DNA from: Neorhodopirellula lusitana
Lineage (GTDB): Bacteria > Planctomycetota > Planctomycetia > Pirellulales > Pirellulaceae
NCBI RefSeq assembly: GCF_900182915.1
Contig: NZ_FXUG01000002.1
Location: 372,001 to 436,000, forward strand
Direction of reading: 5' to 3'
DNA: 64,000 bases
Part shown: positions 37,023 through 44,348 of the stretch, one piece after another
Position numbering within the stretch: position 1 is the stretch's first letter
How the letters are laid out: the number at the start of each line of letters is the position of its first letter
The notes under the pieces: generated by a model
Database searches by the model: none
What the model was told of the DNA's origin: nothing
Seen by the model: the letters and a program-made list of their open reading frames with translations, nothing else
Program-made: the position numbers and the translations under genes

Positions 37023-37712
37023 TTAGCGTTCGCCAATCTGTTGCAGGCGATCTGGATTGACGATGCGTATGTGTCGGCCTGAGTTTGTTTCAATCGCGCC
37101 GTCTTCGTTGAGTCGACGCAGCGTTCGAGAGAACGTTTCGCTGGTCACGTTGAGGTGATTGGCGATGTCCTTCTTCGGTCCCGGCAATTTCAAAAGTCCC
37201 GCCGGGTCGACGGGCAGTCCAAGTAGAAAGTTCGCGACTCGCGTCAAGGAATCCCGCAAGACGAGGTCATCGAGCAAGTCAACAAAGTGACGTGTCCAGC
37301 GAGCCATGCCGGCTAGCATTTCTAGGCACAGTTCGTGGTTCTCGGCGAGCGCCTTCTGGAAGGCATCCAGCGGAATCAAGACACATCGAGTCGGGCGGAT
37401 TGCCTCTGCACTCGCGGGTGTGCTGGAATTGGCAAACACGGCGACCTCCGCAAAAGACTCCGTCGGGCCACAAAGGTGCAGGACGTGTTGTTGGCCGTTC
37501 GCGACACCGCGATAGACTCGCACCAGTCCTCGTTCGACGATGAACATGCCAGGACACGGATCACCTTGGTTGAAAATTCGCTCGCCGGCTTGATATTCAC
37601 GCAACAGTGCGACGGATGCCAGGATACTGCGATTCGATTCGTTCAGTCGGCTCAGTAGCGGGCAGCCATGGATGGCACCGGCCACCGCCGACATCGCTGA
37701 GTTTTCTTTCAC
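37023..37712 (-). CDS. Crp/Fnr-family transcriptional regulator
   Basis: A 229-residue regulator with an N-terminal cyclic-nucleotide-like sensor domain (about 25-140: AGERIFNQGDPCPGMFIVERG) and a C-terminal winged HTH (about 155-220). The recognition helix reads SETFSRTLRRL, with the E-x-x-SR pattern of FNR-type proteins that read TTGAT half sites. The four-cysteine iron-sulfur pattern of FNR is absent, so it is more like DNR/NnrR-type sensors. It is divergent from nrfHA, and a perfect TTGAT-N4-ATCAA box lies 16 bases upstream of GTG 37712. Control of nrfHA is inferred. ATG 37694 is an alternative start. Confidence 0.88.
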   Translation of the reverse strand: MKENSAMSAVAGAIHGCPLLSRLNESNRSILASVALLREYQAGERIFNQGDPCPGMFIVERGLVRVYRGVANGQQHVLHLCGPTESFAEVAVFANSSTPASAEAIRPTRCVLIPLDAFQKALAENHELCLEMLAGMARWTRHFVDLLDDLVLRDSLTRVANFLLGLPVDPAGLLKLPGPKKDIANHLNVTSETFSRTLRRLNEDGAIETNSGRHIRIVNPDRLQQIGER

Positions 37713-37727
37713 TAAAATTCACCGTAG

Positions 37728-37741
37728 TTGATCTAGATCAA
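37728..37741. promoter_or_regulatory. Perfect FNR-type operator palindrome
   Basis: TTGATCTAGATCAA is an exact match to the FNR consensus TTGAT-N4-ATCAA. For nrfHA, its centre at 37734.5 with a transcription start near 37776 would place it at about -41.5, the class-II activator position. A CATAAGAT stretch at 37764-37771 sits where the -10 box would be. For the divergent regulator it lies only 16 bases before the start codon, a repressing position. An additional 17-base palindrome, GCGTCA-n5-TGACGC, is at 37862-37878. Confidence 0.82.
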
Positions 37742-37897
37742 TGCACTCGAGGTGCAATTAGCCCATAAGATTGGTTCACTGAAGTCTTATGCGGTATTGT
37801 CGCGGTTGCGGCAGCCTTGCTTCACCGGTAACGTAAATACCCTCATCTTCTCTTCATCACCGCGTCATGATGTGACGCTCTACCTGCGGATATTCGC

Positions 37898-38461
37898 GTG
37901 CCGAAGGATACGTCACACACACCTGAATCGGAAGCGGCAGGTCACTCCGGCGAAGATAACGCTGGAGTGAACGGTGTCGATTCTGGTGAAGAAGTTAGCC
38001 TGTCTAAGCCGCGTTTTAGCAAGGGAATGCTTGCTTTGGCTCTGGTTGTTGGCATGTTCGCTGGCTTGGGGACGTTCACTTTTGGCTACGGCAAGGGTGC
38101 CAGCTACATGAGCAACAATCCGCAAACATGCGTGAACTGCCATGCGATGCAGGGGCACATGGATTCTTGGCAACAGAGCAGCCATCATCACGTTGCCGTC
38201 TGCAATGACTGCCACCTGCCGCATCATCCGATCGGCAAATGGATCACCAAGGCGGATAACGGGTTCTTTCACTCGCTCGCGTTCACGCTGGGCAATTACA
38301 AAGATCCGATCCAAATCAAACCACGAAATAAGCGGGTCACGCAAAGCACTTGCGTGTCGTGTCATCAGGACTTTGTCCACTCGATGTTACCTGCCGAGAC
38401 CGGTCAAGACATGCAGCAGTGCGTGCATTGCCATAGCAGCGTTGGTCACGCCCGACGCTAG
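37898..38461 (+). CDS. nrfH: Cytochrome c nitrite reductase small subunit, tetraheme NrfH
   Basis: A 187-residue membrane-anchored quinol dehydrogenase that passes electrons to NrfA. One transmembrane helix lies at about 44-64. Four CxxCH heme sites follow at Cys78/81-His82, Cys102/105-His106, Cys152/155-His156 and Cys175/178-His179, the count expected for NrfH. Residues 1-43 are a charged cytoplasmic leader, longer than usual, starting at GTG 37898; an inner ATG at codon 44 would remove it. NrfA starts 88 bases downstream, and a perfect FNR box sits upstream. Confidence 0.93.
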   Translation: MPKDTSHTPESEAAGHSGEDNAGVNGVDSGEEVSLSKPRFSKGMLALALVVGMFAGLGTFTFGYGKGASYMSNNPQTCVNCHAMQGHMDSWQQSSHHHVAVCNDCHLPHHPIGKWITKADNGFFHSLAFTLGNYKDPIQIKPRNKRVTQSTCVSCHQDFVHSMLPAETGQDMQQCVHCHSSVGHARR

Positions 38462-38549
38462 TTCCACCACGCCGGGTCCATCGTCGGGCCAGTCGTTGGT
38501 CGCTAACACACTTTTTACCTGAATCTCTTCACTTCAAGCTTTTTCTAAC

Positions 38550-40124
38550 ATGGCAACTTCTTCGAAACGTAGCTTCGGCTGGCTTCTTGCGTTGGTCGGT
38601 TTGGTGGCTTTCGCAACCTTTGGCGTCGTTGCCCTGCTGGTCAATATCTTCGAGCGAAAGCAAGAGGCCCGGAAGCCTTTCGTGCGTTTGGTGGAAGTCA
38701 ACGAGGTCAGCACCGATCCCAAGCCATGGGGCGTCAACTTCCCGCTGCAATACGAAAGCTACCTTCGCACCGCCGACACCGAGCGAACGACCTATGGCGG
38801 CAATCATTCGATGTCGCCAAGCAAGCTGAAAGAATTCCCATGGCTGAAACGACTCTACGCTGGTTACGCGTTTAGCATTGAATACCGCGAGGCCCGTGGT
38901 CACGCCTACATGCTAGGTGACCAAGAAGTGACCAAGCGAGTCACTGAGGTTCAGCAAGCTGGAGCTTGTTTGCATTGCCACGCAGCGATCGCACCCACCT
39001 ATCGCCGCGTCGGTCTGGAAAAAATGGGCAAAGACGCCAGTGAAGAAACGCTAGGCGAATCGTTCGACCAAGAAGCCGTGATCGCCGGTTTCAAAGCACT
39101 GAGCCAAATGAAGTACGAAGAAGTTCACGCTGAACTGACCAAGACGCCTGATGGTGTCGTGAAAGCGGCTGAGGGAGATCCACACCTGGGTGACGCACAC
39201 CCGGTGTCCTGTGTTGATTGCCACGATCCTGAAACGATGTCGATTCGTGTCACCCGTCCTGGCTTCATCCTGGGCATTGCCAAGCTCGCCGAATCAGACG
39301 ATCCGGTTCCGCACTTGCCCAGCATTCAAAAGTGGCGTGATTCGAAGTCCAAAACGCCATACGATCCCAATGTCGATGCAACTCGCCAAGAAATGCGTTC
39401 GTTCGTTTGTGGCCAATGCCACGTTGAGTACTACTGTGCCAACAAAATGACCCTGACTTTCCCTTGGTCCAATGGCCTGAAGGTCGAAGACTTGGAAAAA
39501 GAATGGGAAGAAACGACGTTCCCGGACACGGAAGACGGCAAGTCAGGCGGCGAGTTTTATGACTACGTCCACAAAGAAACCGGCACACCCGTGTTCAAAG
39601 CTCAGCACCCTGAATTCGAACTTTGGAGCCAAGGGATTCACGCTCGTGCGGGCGTCAGTTGCAGTGACTGTCACATGCCTTACGAACGCCAAGGGGCAAC
39701 TAAGGTCAGCAGCCACTGGGTACGCAGCCCGATGTTGAACATCAACAAGGCTTGTCAAACGTGTCACCACGTTTCCGAAGATGAGCTGAAAGCTCGCGTC
39801 GACACGATTCAAGGACGCACCCAGGCGTTGATGGCTCGTGCCGCCAGTGCCATGACGGACATGCTCGACGCCATCGTCTTGGCTCAAAAAGCCGGTGCCA
39901 GCGAAGAGGACCTGAAGCCGATTCGCGAACTGCAACGCAAAGCGATGTGGCGATTGGATTACATCAGCAGCGAAAACTCCAAGGGTTTCCACGCTGACCA
40001 AGAAGCCGCCCGCATCCTGGGCGAGTCCATCGACTACAGCCGCCAAGCCCAAGCCGCCGCCTACCGCCTCGGCGGTTCGCCGAAGCCCGAGGAAGGCGAC
40101 GTCGCTGTCTCACAAGCAGACTGA
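38550..40124 (+). CDS. nrfA: Ammonia-forming cytochrome c nitrite reductase, pentaheme NrfA
   Basis: A 524-residue catalytic subunit reducing nitrite to ammonium with six electrons in the periplasm. Residues 10-33 form a signal anchor. Five heme motifs are present: Cys140-Leu-His-Cys143-His144, Cys221/224-His225, Cys287/290-His291, Cys371/374-His375 and Cys402/405-His406. The first site is CxxCH where most NrfA have CxxCK. The active-site surroundings are kept: Tyr294/295 in GQCHVEYY and His364 in GIH. The length is close to normal, and nrfH is directly upstream, so the complex should be NrfHA. Confidence 0.93.
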   Translation: MATSSKRSFGWLLALVGLVAFATFGVVALLVNIFERKQEARKPFVRLVEVNEVSTDPKPWGVNFPLQYESYLRTADTERTTYGGNHSMSPSKLKEFPWLKRLYAGYAFSIEYREARGHAYMLGDQEVTKRVTEVQQAGACLHCHAAIAPTYRRVGLEKMGKDASEETLGESFDQEAVIAGFKALSQMKYEEVHAELTKTPDGVVKAAEGDPHLGDAHPVSCVDCHDPETMSIRVTRPGFILGIAKLAESDDPVPHLPSIQKWRDSKSKTPYDPNVDATRQEMRSFVCGQCHVEYYCANKMTLTFPWSNGLKVEDLEKEWEETTFPDTEDGKSGGEFYDYVHKETGTPVFKAQHPEFELWSQGIHARAGVSCSDCHMPYERQGATKVSSHWVRSPMLNINKACQTCHHVSEDELKARVDTIQGRTQALMARAASAMTDMLDAIVLAQKAGASEEDLKPIRELQRKAMWRLDYISSENSKGFHADQEAARILGESIDYSRQAQAAAYRLGGSPKPEEGDVAVSQAD

Positions 40125-40274
40125 TTCAGGCTTTTGTCATGGGCAAAGCATCGCACTCACTCGGTTGCGATGCTCCCACAAGCAACGTGGCCTAGCCTTC
40201 CAGGCTGGGATGATTCAAGCCGCACTGGTCTTATCTGCTCTGCGCAAGTTCAACGATGCCGAAGATGTTTGATT

Positions 40275-40302
40275 TGTTAGCTGTTAGCTGTTAGCTGTTA
40301 GT
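40275..40302. repeat. Four copies of a 7-bp tandem repeat
   Basis: TGTTAGC x3 followed by TGTTAGT. Likely slippage sequence. Confidence 0.85.
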
Positions 40303-40309
40303 CGAGCGC

Positions 40310-40495
40310 AGCGAAAACCAGCGGCATACCAGAGCAACGCCATACTCGACCCCGCAGGTGGTCGCAGCCCGGCCAGTTCAGTCGCTGCGACACCCTTCAG
40401 GGTCGAAGACGTCGTACACCGATAACGTCACCATAGGTGCGCTAACGCGACCTACGGCTATTGTCCTCAATCCCTCCGGGATAAAAGCAGCTTCC
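40310..40495. repeat. Dispersed non-coding repeat, second copy
   Basis: Shares with the 36387-36600 element a block near 40445-40490: CGCGACCT-CGGC followed about 12 bases later by AATCCC-CGGGATAAAA, about three quarters of bases identical by eye. It also shares the GCGAAAACC-type motif upstream and a CCCTTC-GGG hairpin core. Terminal inverted repeats are not evident here. Confidence 0.55.
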
Positions 40496-40737
40496 GTCTT
40501 TCTGGTAGCTGCGTCGTTCTTGGCTTCAGTGACCAGGGCCATTGGACTTCGAAGCAAACTCAAAACTACGCGACTTGTTCCTTCCGCATCCTTTGGGATG
40601 CGGCTTCGTTGGAGGCGATTGTGGGAACCCGGACTAACGAGTTGGTGGCTCGTGTCTTGGTGGAGCAGCTCCATTCGAGTGAGCTTCTTGTGGCTCGGCA
40701 CTCGTGGCTCGCCTCTCGCAACTCGTCGCTTCGTTCC

Positions 40738-41946
40738 TCAGCCGCCGGCGGTGACGAACTTGGGTTCGGGCTGCCATAGGTAGAGGAAGGTTGGCATCAT
40801 TGATCGGTCCATGCCGGGGACGTTCATTGGCAGCAGTGAGGCGGTGGGCATGATCGGGGTGACGTCGAATTCGCTGAGGGCGCGGTCGTTGCTGCGGCGT
40901 AGCAGTACGACGGGTGCGTCACTAGAAAGCCCCGCCATTTGGCCGGCAATGTCGATGGCGTCATCGAGGTAGCCTGTTGAGTCAACCAAGCCGATCTCGA
41001 CCGCTTGGTTGCCGGTCCAAACGCGTCCGTCAAAGATCGGTGAGTTCGCTGGATCCAATTCGGTTGGATCGGAGTCTTCACCTTGAAGAGCCAATTGGTC
41101 GGTCTCGATCAAGTCTTCGGTCGGTGGCTCGCGTAGTCGACGGGTGCGCTTCACTTGAGCAATGAAGCGTTCATGGAACTGATCAGCCATGACTTGCAAG
41201 ATGTCTCGCTCGTCTTCTCCCATGGCGCGTTCAGGTGACCCGAGGTCGATCTTATCGCCAGCTTTGACAGGGATGGAGACGACGTTGTACTGGCCCAGTG
41301 TGTCTTCCATGTTGTAACTGTTCAGGATGACGCCGATACCGCCAACGACGGACGTCGGATGCGCCACGATTTGATCGGCATGGGTAGCCAAGTAGTACCC
41401 GCCGCCACATCCCGTGGTCATCAAGCAGGCAACGACGGGGATGTCGCGGCACTTCTTGAGCCGGGCAATGTCGTTGGCCAGGATGTCCGTGGCGGTCACT
41501 CCGCCACCGGGTGTGTTGATGCGCAACACGACCGCGCTGATGGAACCATCGCACTCAATCCGCCGCATCTTTTCTCGGAACAAGGCAACCGGGTTCTCGC
41601 CCATTGTGTTCAGGCCGCTGAAGTTGCGGTTGACGATCAGTCCGTCGACATCGACCACGGCGATGCGTCCGCTGCTGGAGTTCTGGTTGCCGTCGACGAC
41701 AACACTCTGAATGGGCGTCGCGGTGTTGTCGCTGCGACTGACCGTGGCGACTTGGCCGGTCATGCGGATGTCGCCATCGACGCCCATTTTGCCACCCAGG
41801 TTCATGTTGCCGCCGACCAAGGCGCGAACTGGGTGTTGGCAGCCTGACAAAGAAGCAACCAGCAGGCAAACTTTCACGATGCCAATGAATCGGAAGTTTT
41901 GGTTTTTACGGCGAGCAGCAATACCGAACATTTCGATTCCGTTCAT
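40738..41946 (-). CDS. SppA-like S49 lipoprotein, catalytic Ser replaced
   Basis: A 402-residue member of the signal peptide peptidase SppA family. The N-terminus has a lipoprotein signal with lipobox Leu-Ser-Gly-Cys36. Fold marks are clear: VVLRINTPGGGVTATDI, GGYYLATHADQIVAHPTSVVGGIGV and DKIDLGSPERAM. The general-base lysine is kept (Lys232 by alignment), but the nucleophilic serine position of the A-S-G-G-Y-Y motif reads Cys180-Gly181-Gly-Gly-Tyr-Tyr, so the serine is a glycine. It may be inactive, use the neighbouring Cys180, or serve as a scaffold. The lipid anchor would place it in the envelope. Confidence 0.85.
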   Translation of the reverse strand: MNGIEMFGIAARRKNQNFRFIGIVKVCLLVASLSGCQHPVRALVGGNMNLGGKMGVDGDIRMTGQVATVSRSDNTATPIQSVVVDGNQNSSSGRIAVVDVDGLIVNRNFSGLNTMGENPVALFREKMRRIECDGSISAVVLRINTPGGGVTATDILANDIARLKKCRDIPVVACLMTTGCGGGYYLATHADQIVAHPTSVVGGIGVILNSYNMEDTLGQYNVVSIPVKAGDKIDLGSPERAMGEDERDILQVMADQFHERFIAQVKRTRRLREPPTEDLIETDQLALQGEDSDPTELDPANSPIFDGRVWTGNQAVEIGLVDSTGYLDDAIDIAGQMAGLSSDAPVVLLRRSNDRALSEFDVTPIMPTASLLPMNVPGMDRSMMPTFLYLWQPEPKFVTAGG

Positions 41947-42077
41947 CGGTCAGATGGTCTGACGACGTTGCCGTTTCCTTGGCGCGTCGGCATGATAGGT
42001 CACATCGTCTGGGATCGACTCAATCAGCTGACTAGGCGAGACGAATCCCGCTGTCACCTACAACCCGAGCAATCGAC

Positions 42078-42452
42078 ATGACTGAAACCAACCCGACCGA
42101 TAGTCAAACCACGGTTACGGAACTGAAGGCGGTGGTCCAGAAGTTTGTGGACGAGCGTGATTGGAATTCTTTTCACAACCCGAAAAACTTGGCCATGTCG
42201 TTGGCGATCGAGACGGCTGAATTGATGGAGCACTTCCAGTGGCTGACGCCGGAGGAAGCGTTGGTGGTCAAGGACGATCCCTCCCGGAAGCATGCGGTGG
42301 GTGAGGAGGTGGCGGATTGCCTGTCGTATTTGTTGGCGATCGCATCCAAGTTGGAGATTGATTTGGCGACCACGTTACGAGCGAAAATGATCCGGAACGC
42401 GGTGAAATATCCCGTGCCGGACGGTGGGACCGCGAATCCCTCGGAAAAATAA
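42078..42452 (+). CDS. MazG-like nucleotide pyrophosphohydrolase
   Basis: A 124-residue all-alpha NTP pyrophosphohydrolase. The LAMSLAIETAELMEHFQW segment (about 43-60) holds the E-x-x-E metal motif, and HAVGEEVADCLSYLL (about 90-104) the E-x-x-D motif, as in MazG/RS21-C6 proteins. They hydrolyse nucleoside triphosphates, often non-canonical ones, to monophosphates. The length fits a single MazG domain. The start is ATG 42078; the neighbouring sppA-like gene is divergent. Confidence 0.92.
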   Translation: MTETNPTDSQTTVTELKAVVQKFVDERDWNSFHNPKNLAMSLAIETAELMEHFQWLTPEEALVVKDDPSRKHAVGEEVADCLSYLLAIASKLEIDLATTLRAKMIRNAVKYPVPDGGTANPSEK

Positions 42453-42625
42453 AATCTAGCGGACCGCGAACCTGATTCATCTTGCCATCGTCTTGACGGT
42501 TGACGATAATGTCGTCACCGGGCCGTGATACGCGTCGCGGCAAAACTTCCGTACGTTCGATACGTCCGTTCTGGTTGGCACCTGGACGTGTTGGCGTCAA
42601 ATCATATTGCAAAGGAGGTGATCAA

Positions 42626-42667
42626 GTGGATTATTGCTGTACTAGCCAACGGGGTGGAAACCCTTGA
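42626..42667 (+). CDS. 13-residue mini-ORF with near-ideal Shine-Dalgarno
   Basis: GTG start, product MDYCCTSQRGGNP, stop TGA at 42665-42667. The ribosome-binding site is the strongest I noticed in the window. The end of the frame overlaps the possible downstream RNA structure, so translation could influence folding, as in a leader peptide. A second frame from 42618 gives a 38-residue alternative. Coding status is inferred. Confidence 0.45.
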   Translation: MDYCCTSQRGGNP

Positions 42668-42778
42668 CGAAAGTCGGCGGGCTGACGCTTGGGTCAGCCA
42701 CCCCACTCGCGATCACTTTCACGATGGGAATTGAGCACCTTGCGGCTTGATTTCTCGACTGAGAATAACGCGAGACAG

Positions 42779-42826
42779 ACCTGCTTGTTGAGATGGTTAC
42801 CTTGGTCTCGGCAAGCAGGTTTTTTA
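42779..42826 (+). terminator. Strong rho-independent terminator of the 42.6-kb element
   Basis: ACCTGCTTG pairs with CAAGCAGGT, with a further inner GAGA / TCTC stem, followed by TTTTTT. It lies far from any annotated stop codon on this strand, so it must serve an unannotated transcript. Confidence 0.85.
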
Positions 42827-43126
42827 TTGCGCTGTCGGTTTCTTTTAGCGGCAGTCGGCCGTGTCTGCGAACGCGGTGACGGGTGTCGATCGCCGACGAA
42901 TCGCTTGATCATGGCGCATCGTTGAGCCGATGACGGGCTGCGTTGGCTCTGCTACTCTGGCTGCACAACTCACCTGGTCGTGCTGTTTCCCCTGTTTTGA
43001 TGGCGATTGCCTCGTCGTGGGGACGTGTCATGAACGTTTGGATGCTTTGTCGATACTTGAATGAAGGCCTTGCTGGTTTGGCAGCGGCAGGCTGTTGATT
43101 TTTCGAGGCTGGATTTTGAATGTGAA

Positions 43127-43184
43127 CCGTTTTGGCGCTAGCCTTGACTAGATGCCGTAAAAACCTTGGCTAGCGCCGAGACGG
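43127..43184. repeat. REP-like stem-loop
   Basis: A 17-bp stem (CCGTTTTGGCGCTAGCC / GGCTAGCGCCGAGACGG, with two G-U pairs), whose inner 10 bp are perfect, closes a 24-base loop. An AGGCTGTTGATTT motif lies 37 bases upstream and recurs at 47660 ahead of another stem-loop, indicating a dispersed family. Confidence 0.65.
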
Positions 43185-43336
43185 CTCATTCCGAAATTGG
43201 GCTATGCAAAACCAGTCGCACGAAATCGACTCTGTCGGTTTGGCCTCACTTCAGGCGTGGCAAATGACTCCAACTTGTCAGTTGCGTTGGTTCGACATCG
43301 TTTTTCACCTCCCACCCAAGCCTTTCGGCTCGCTTC

Positions 43337-44344
43337 ATGCTATTTGCTATCGGTCAGTTAATCGCTGGTTCCTTGTTGTTGTTGATTGGTGGCGAAGGCG
43401 TCGTTCGCGGAGCATCGCGATTGGCGATTCTGGCAAGGCTCAGTCCGCTATTTGTTGGTTTGACGGTGGTGTCGCTGGGAACCAGTGCACCCGAGATGGC
43501 GGTCAGTATCTCAACTGCGTTGGAAGGTAAGGCTGACATCACGATTGGCAACGTGGTGGGCAGCAACCTGTTCAACATGCTGGTGATCATCGGCTTCAGT
43601 GCGATCGTTGCGGCACTTCCGGTGGACCGCCAGATTACACGTTTTGATGTCCCCGTGATGATCGCGGCTTGCGTCGCGATGGGCGTGCTTAGCTACGACG
43701 GCAACATCAATCGGATTGACGGAATTCTTTTGCTCGTTGCGATGGTGACCTACTTTGGGATCTCGTATCGCTTGGGGAAGGAAAAGCCGTCGGACGATAT
43801 GAAGGAGTTTGTCGAGGATGTGGCGGGGTCGCCCATTGAATCGGATTCCCTCGGCAAGAAGGCGGTTGCGGTTCTGCTTCAGCTTTTGATTTTGGCCTTA
43901 GGTATCGGAGCATTGATCTTGGGCTGTGAGTGGTTTGTGGCTGGGTCGGTCACGTTCGCGCGTCACTTCGGGTTATCGGAAGCCGTGATTGGGTTGACGA
44001 TCGTGTCGGTGGGAACGTCGCTGCCAGAATTGGTGACGTCCGTTGCCGCGACGCTCAAAGGCGAACGTGGGATTGCGATCGGCAATGCGGTTGGTAGCAC
44101 CATCTTGAATATTCTGGCGGTGCTGGGCGTTGCTTCGGTGGTGTCACCGGTGGGAATCAATGTGTTGTGTTCGATCGCGTTCATTGACGTGCCGGTCATG
44201 ATCGGGGCAGCGGTCCTGAGCTGGTTGGTGTTGCGAACGGGGCACGTTGTAAGCCGCTTCGAAGGTGTTCTTCTGGTTTTGTGTTACTGTGCCTATATCG
44301 TCTATCTGTTGATTGCCAACGACGCGATTGCGAGTCCTTGGTGA
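43337..44344 (+). CDS. Calcium/sodium antiporter, YrbG type
   Basis: A 335-residue inner-membrane exchanger of the CaCA superfamily. Two homologous alpha repeats are visible: GLTVVSLGTSAPEMAVSI with GNVVGSNLFN in the N-half, and GLTIVSVGTSLPELVTSV with GNAVGSTILN in the C-half. Each has the conserved Glu and Asn-containing ion-binding motifs. About ten transmembrane helices are expected. The middle loop is acidic and hydrophilic (about 145-180). The next gene starts 4 bases after its stop, so they are probably co-transcribed. Confidence 0.94.
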   Translation: MLFAIGQLIAGSLLLLIGGEGVVRGASRLAILARLSPLFVGLTVVSLGTSAPEMAVSISTALEGKADITIGNVVGSNLFNMLVIIGFSAIVAALPVDRQITRFDVPVMIAACVAMGVLSYDGNINRIDGILLLVAMVTYFGISYRLGKEKPSDDMKEFVEDVAGSPIESDSLGKKAVAVLLQLLILALGIGALILGCEWFVAGSVTFARHFGLSEAVIGLTIVSVGTSLPELVTSVAATLKGERGIAIGNAVGSTILNILAVLGVASVVSPVGINVLCSIAFIDVPVMIGAAVLSWLVLRTGHVVSRFEGVLLVLCYCAYIVYLLIANDAIASPW

Positions 44345-44348
44345 TCTC

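Larger units (their letters stand above)
40125..40737. other. Non-coding region with decayed repeats
   Basis: No gene found in 613 bases between convergent genes. It holds a 7-bp tandem array at 40275-40302, a copy of the repeat family shared with the 36387-36600 element at about 40310-40495, and an 8-bp hairpin (CCGCATCC / GGATGCGG) at 40584-40603. Confidence 0.6.
42611..42826 (+). ncRNA. Candidate structured RNA with strong Shine-Dalgarno, mini-ORF and terminator
   Basis: AAAGGAGGTGATCA (42611-42624) is complementary to 13 of 14 bases of the bacterial 16S 3' end. GTG at 42626, 7 bases after GGAGG, opens a 13-codon frame. Downstream, GGGGTG (from about 42650) can pair with CACCCC, enclosing a GAC-GAAA-GTC hairpin with a GNRA loop and a GGCTGAC / GTCAGCC stem. 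A strong terminator ends it. The unit looks like an independent transcript, but no known RNA family was recognised. Confidence 0.5.
42453..43336. other. Long intergenic interval with structured elements
   Basis: 884 bases without a conventional gene. It contains a possible structured RNA with mini-ORF (42611-42826) and a REP-like stem-loop (43127-43184), both listed separately. The 42830-43120 part shows nothing I can assign. Confidence 0.6.

Noticed and set aside
42525..42734. 69-codon frame overlapping the 42.6-kb element
   Set aside because: Its start is far from the strong Shine-Dalgarno and it has no recognisable features; kept only as the 38-residue alternative.
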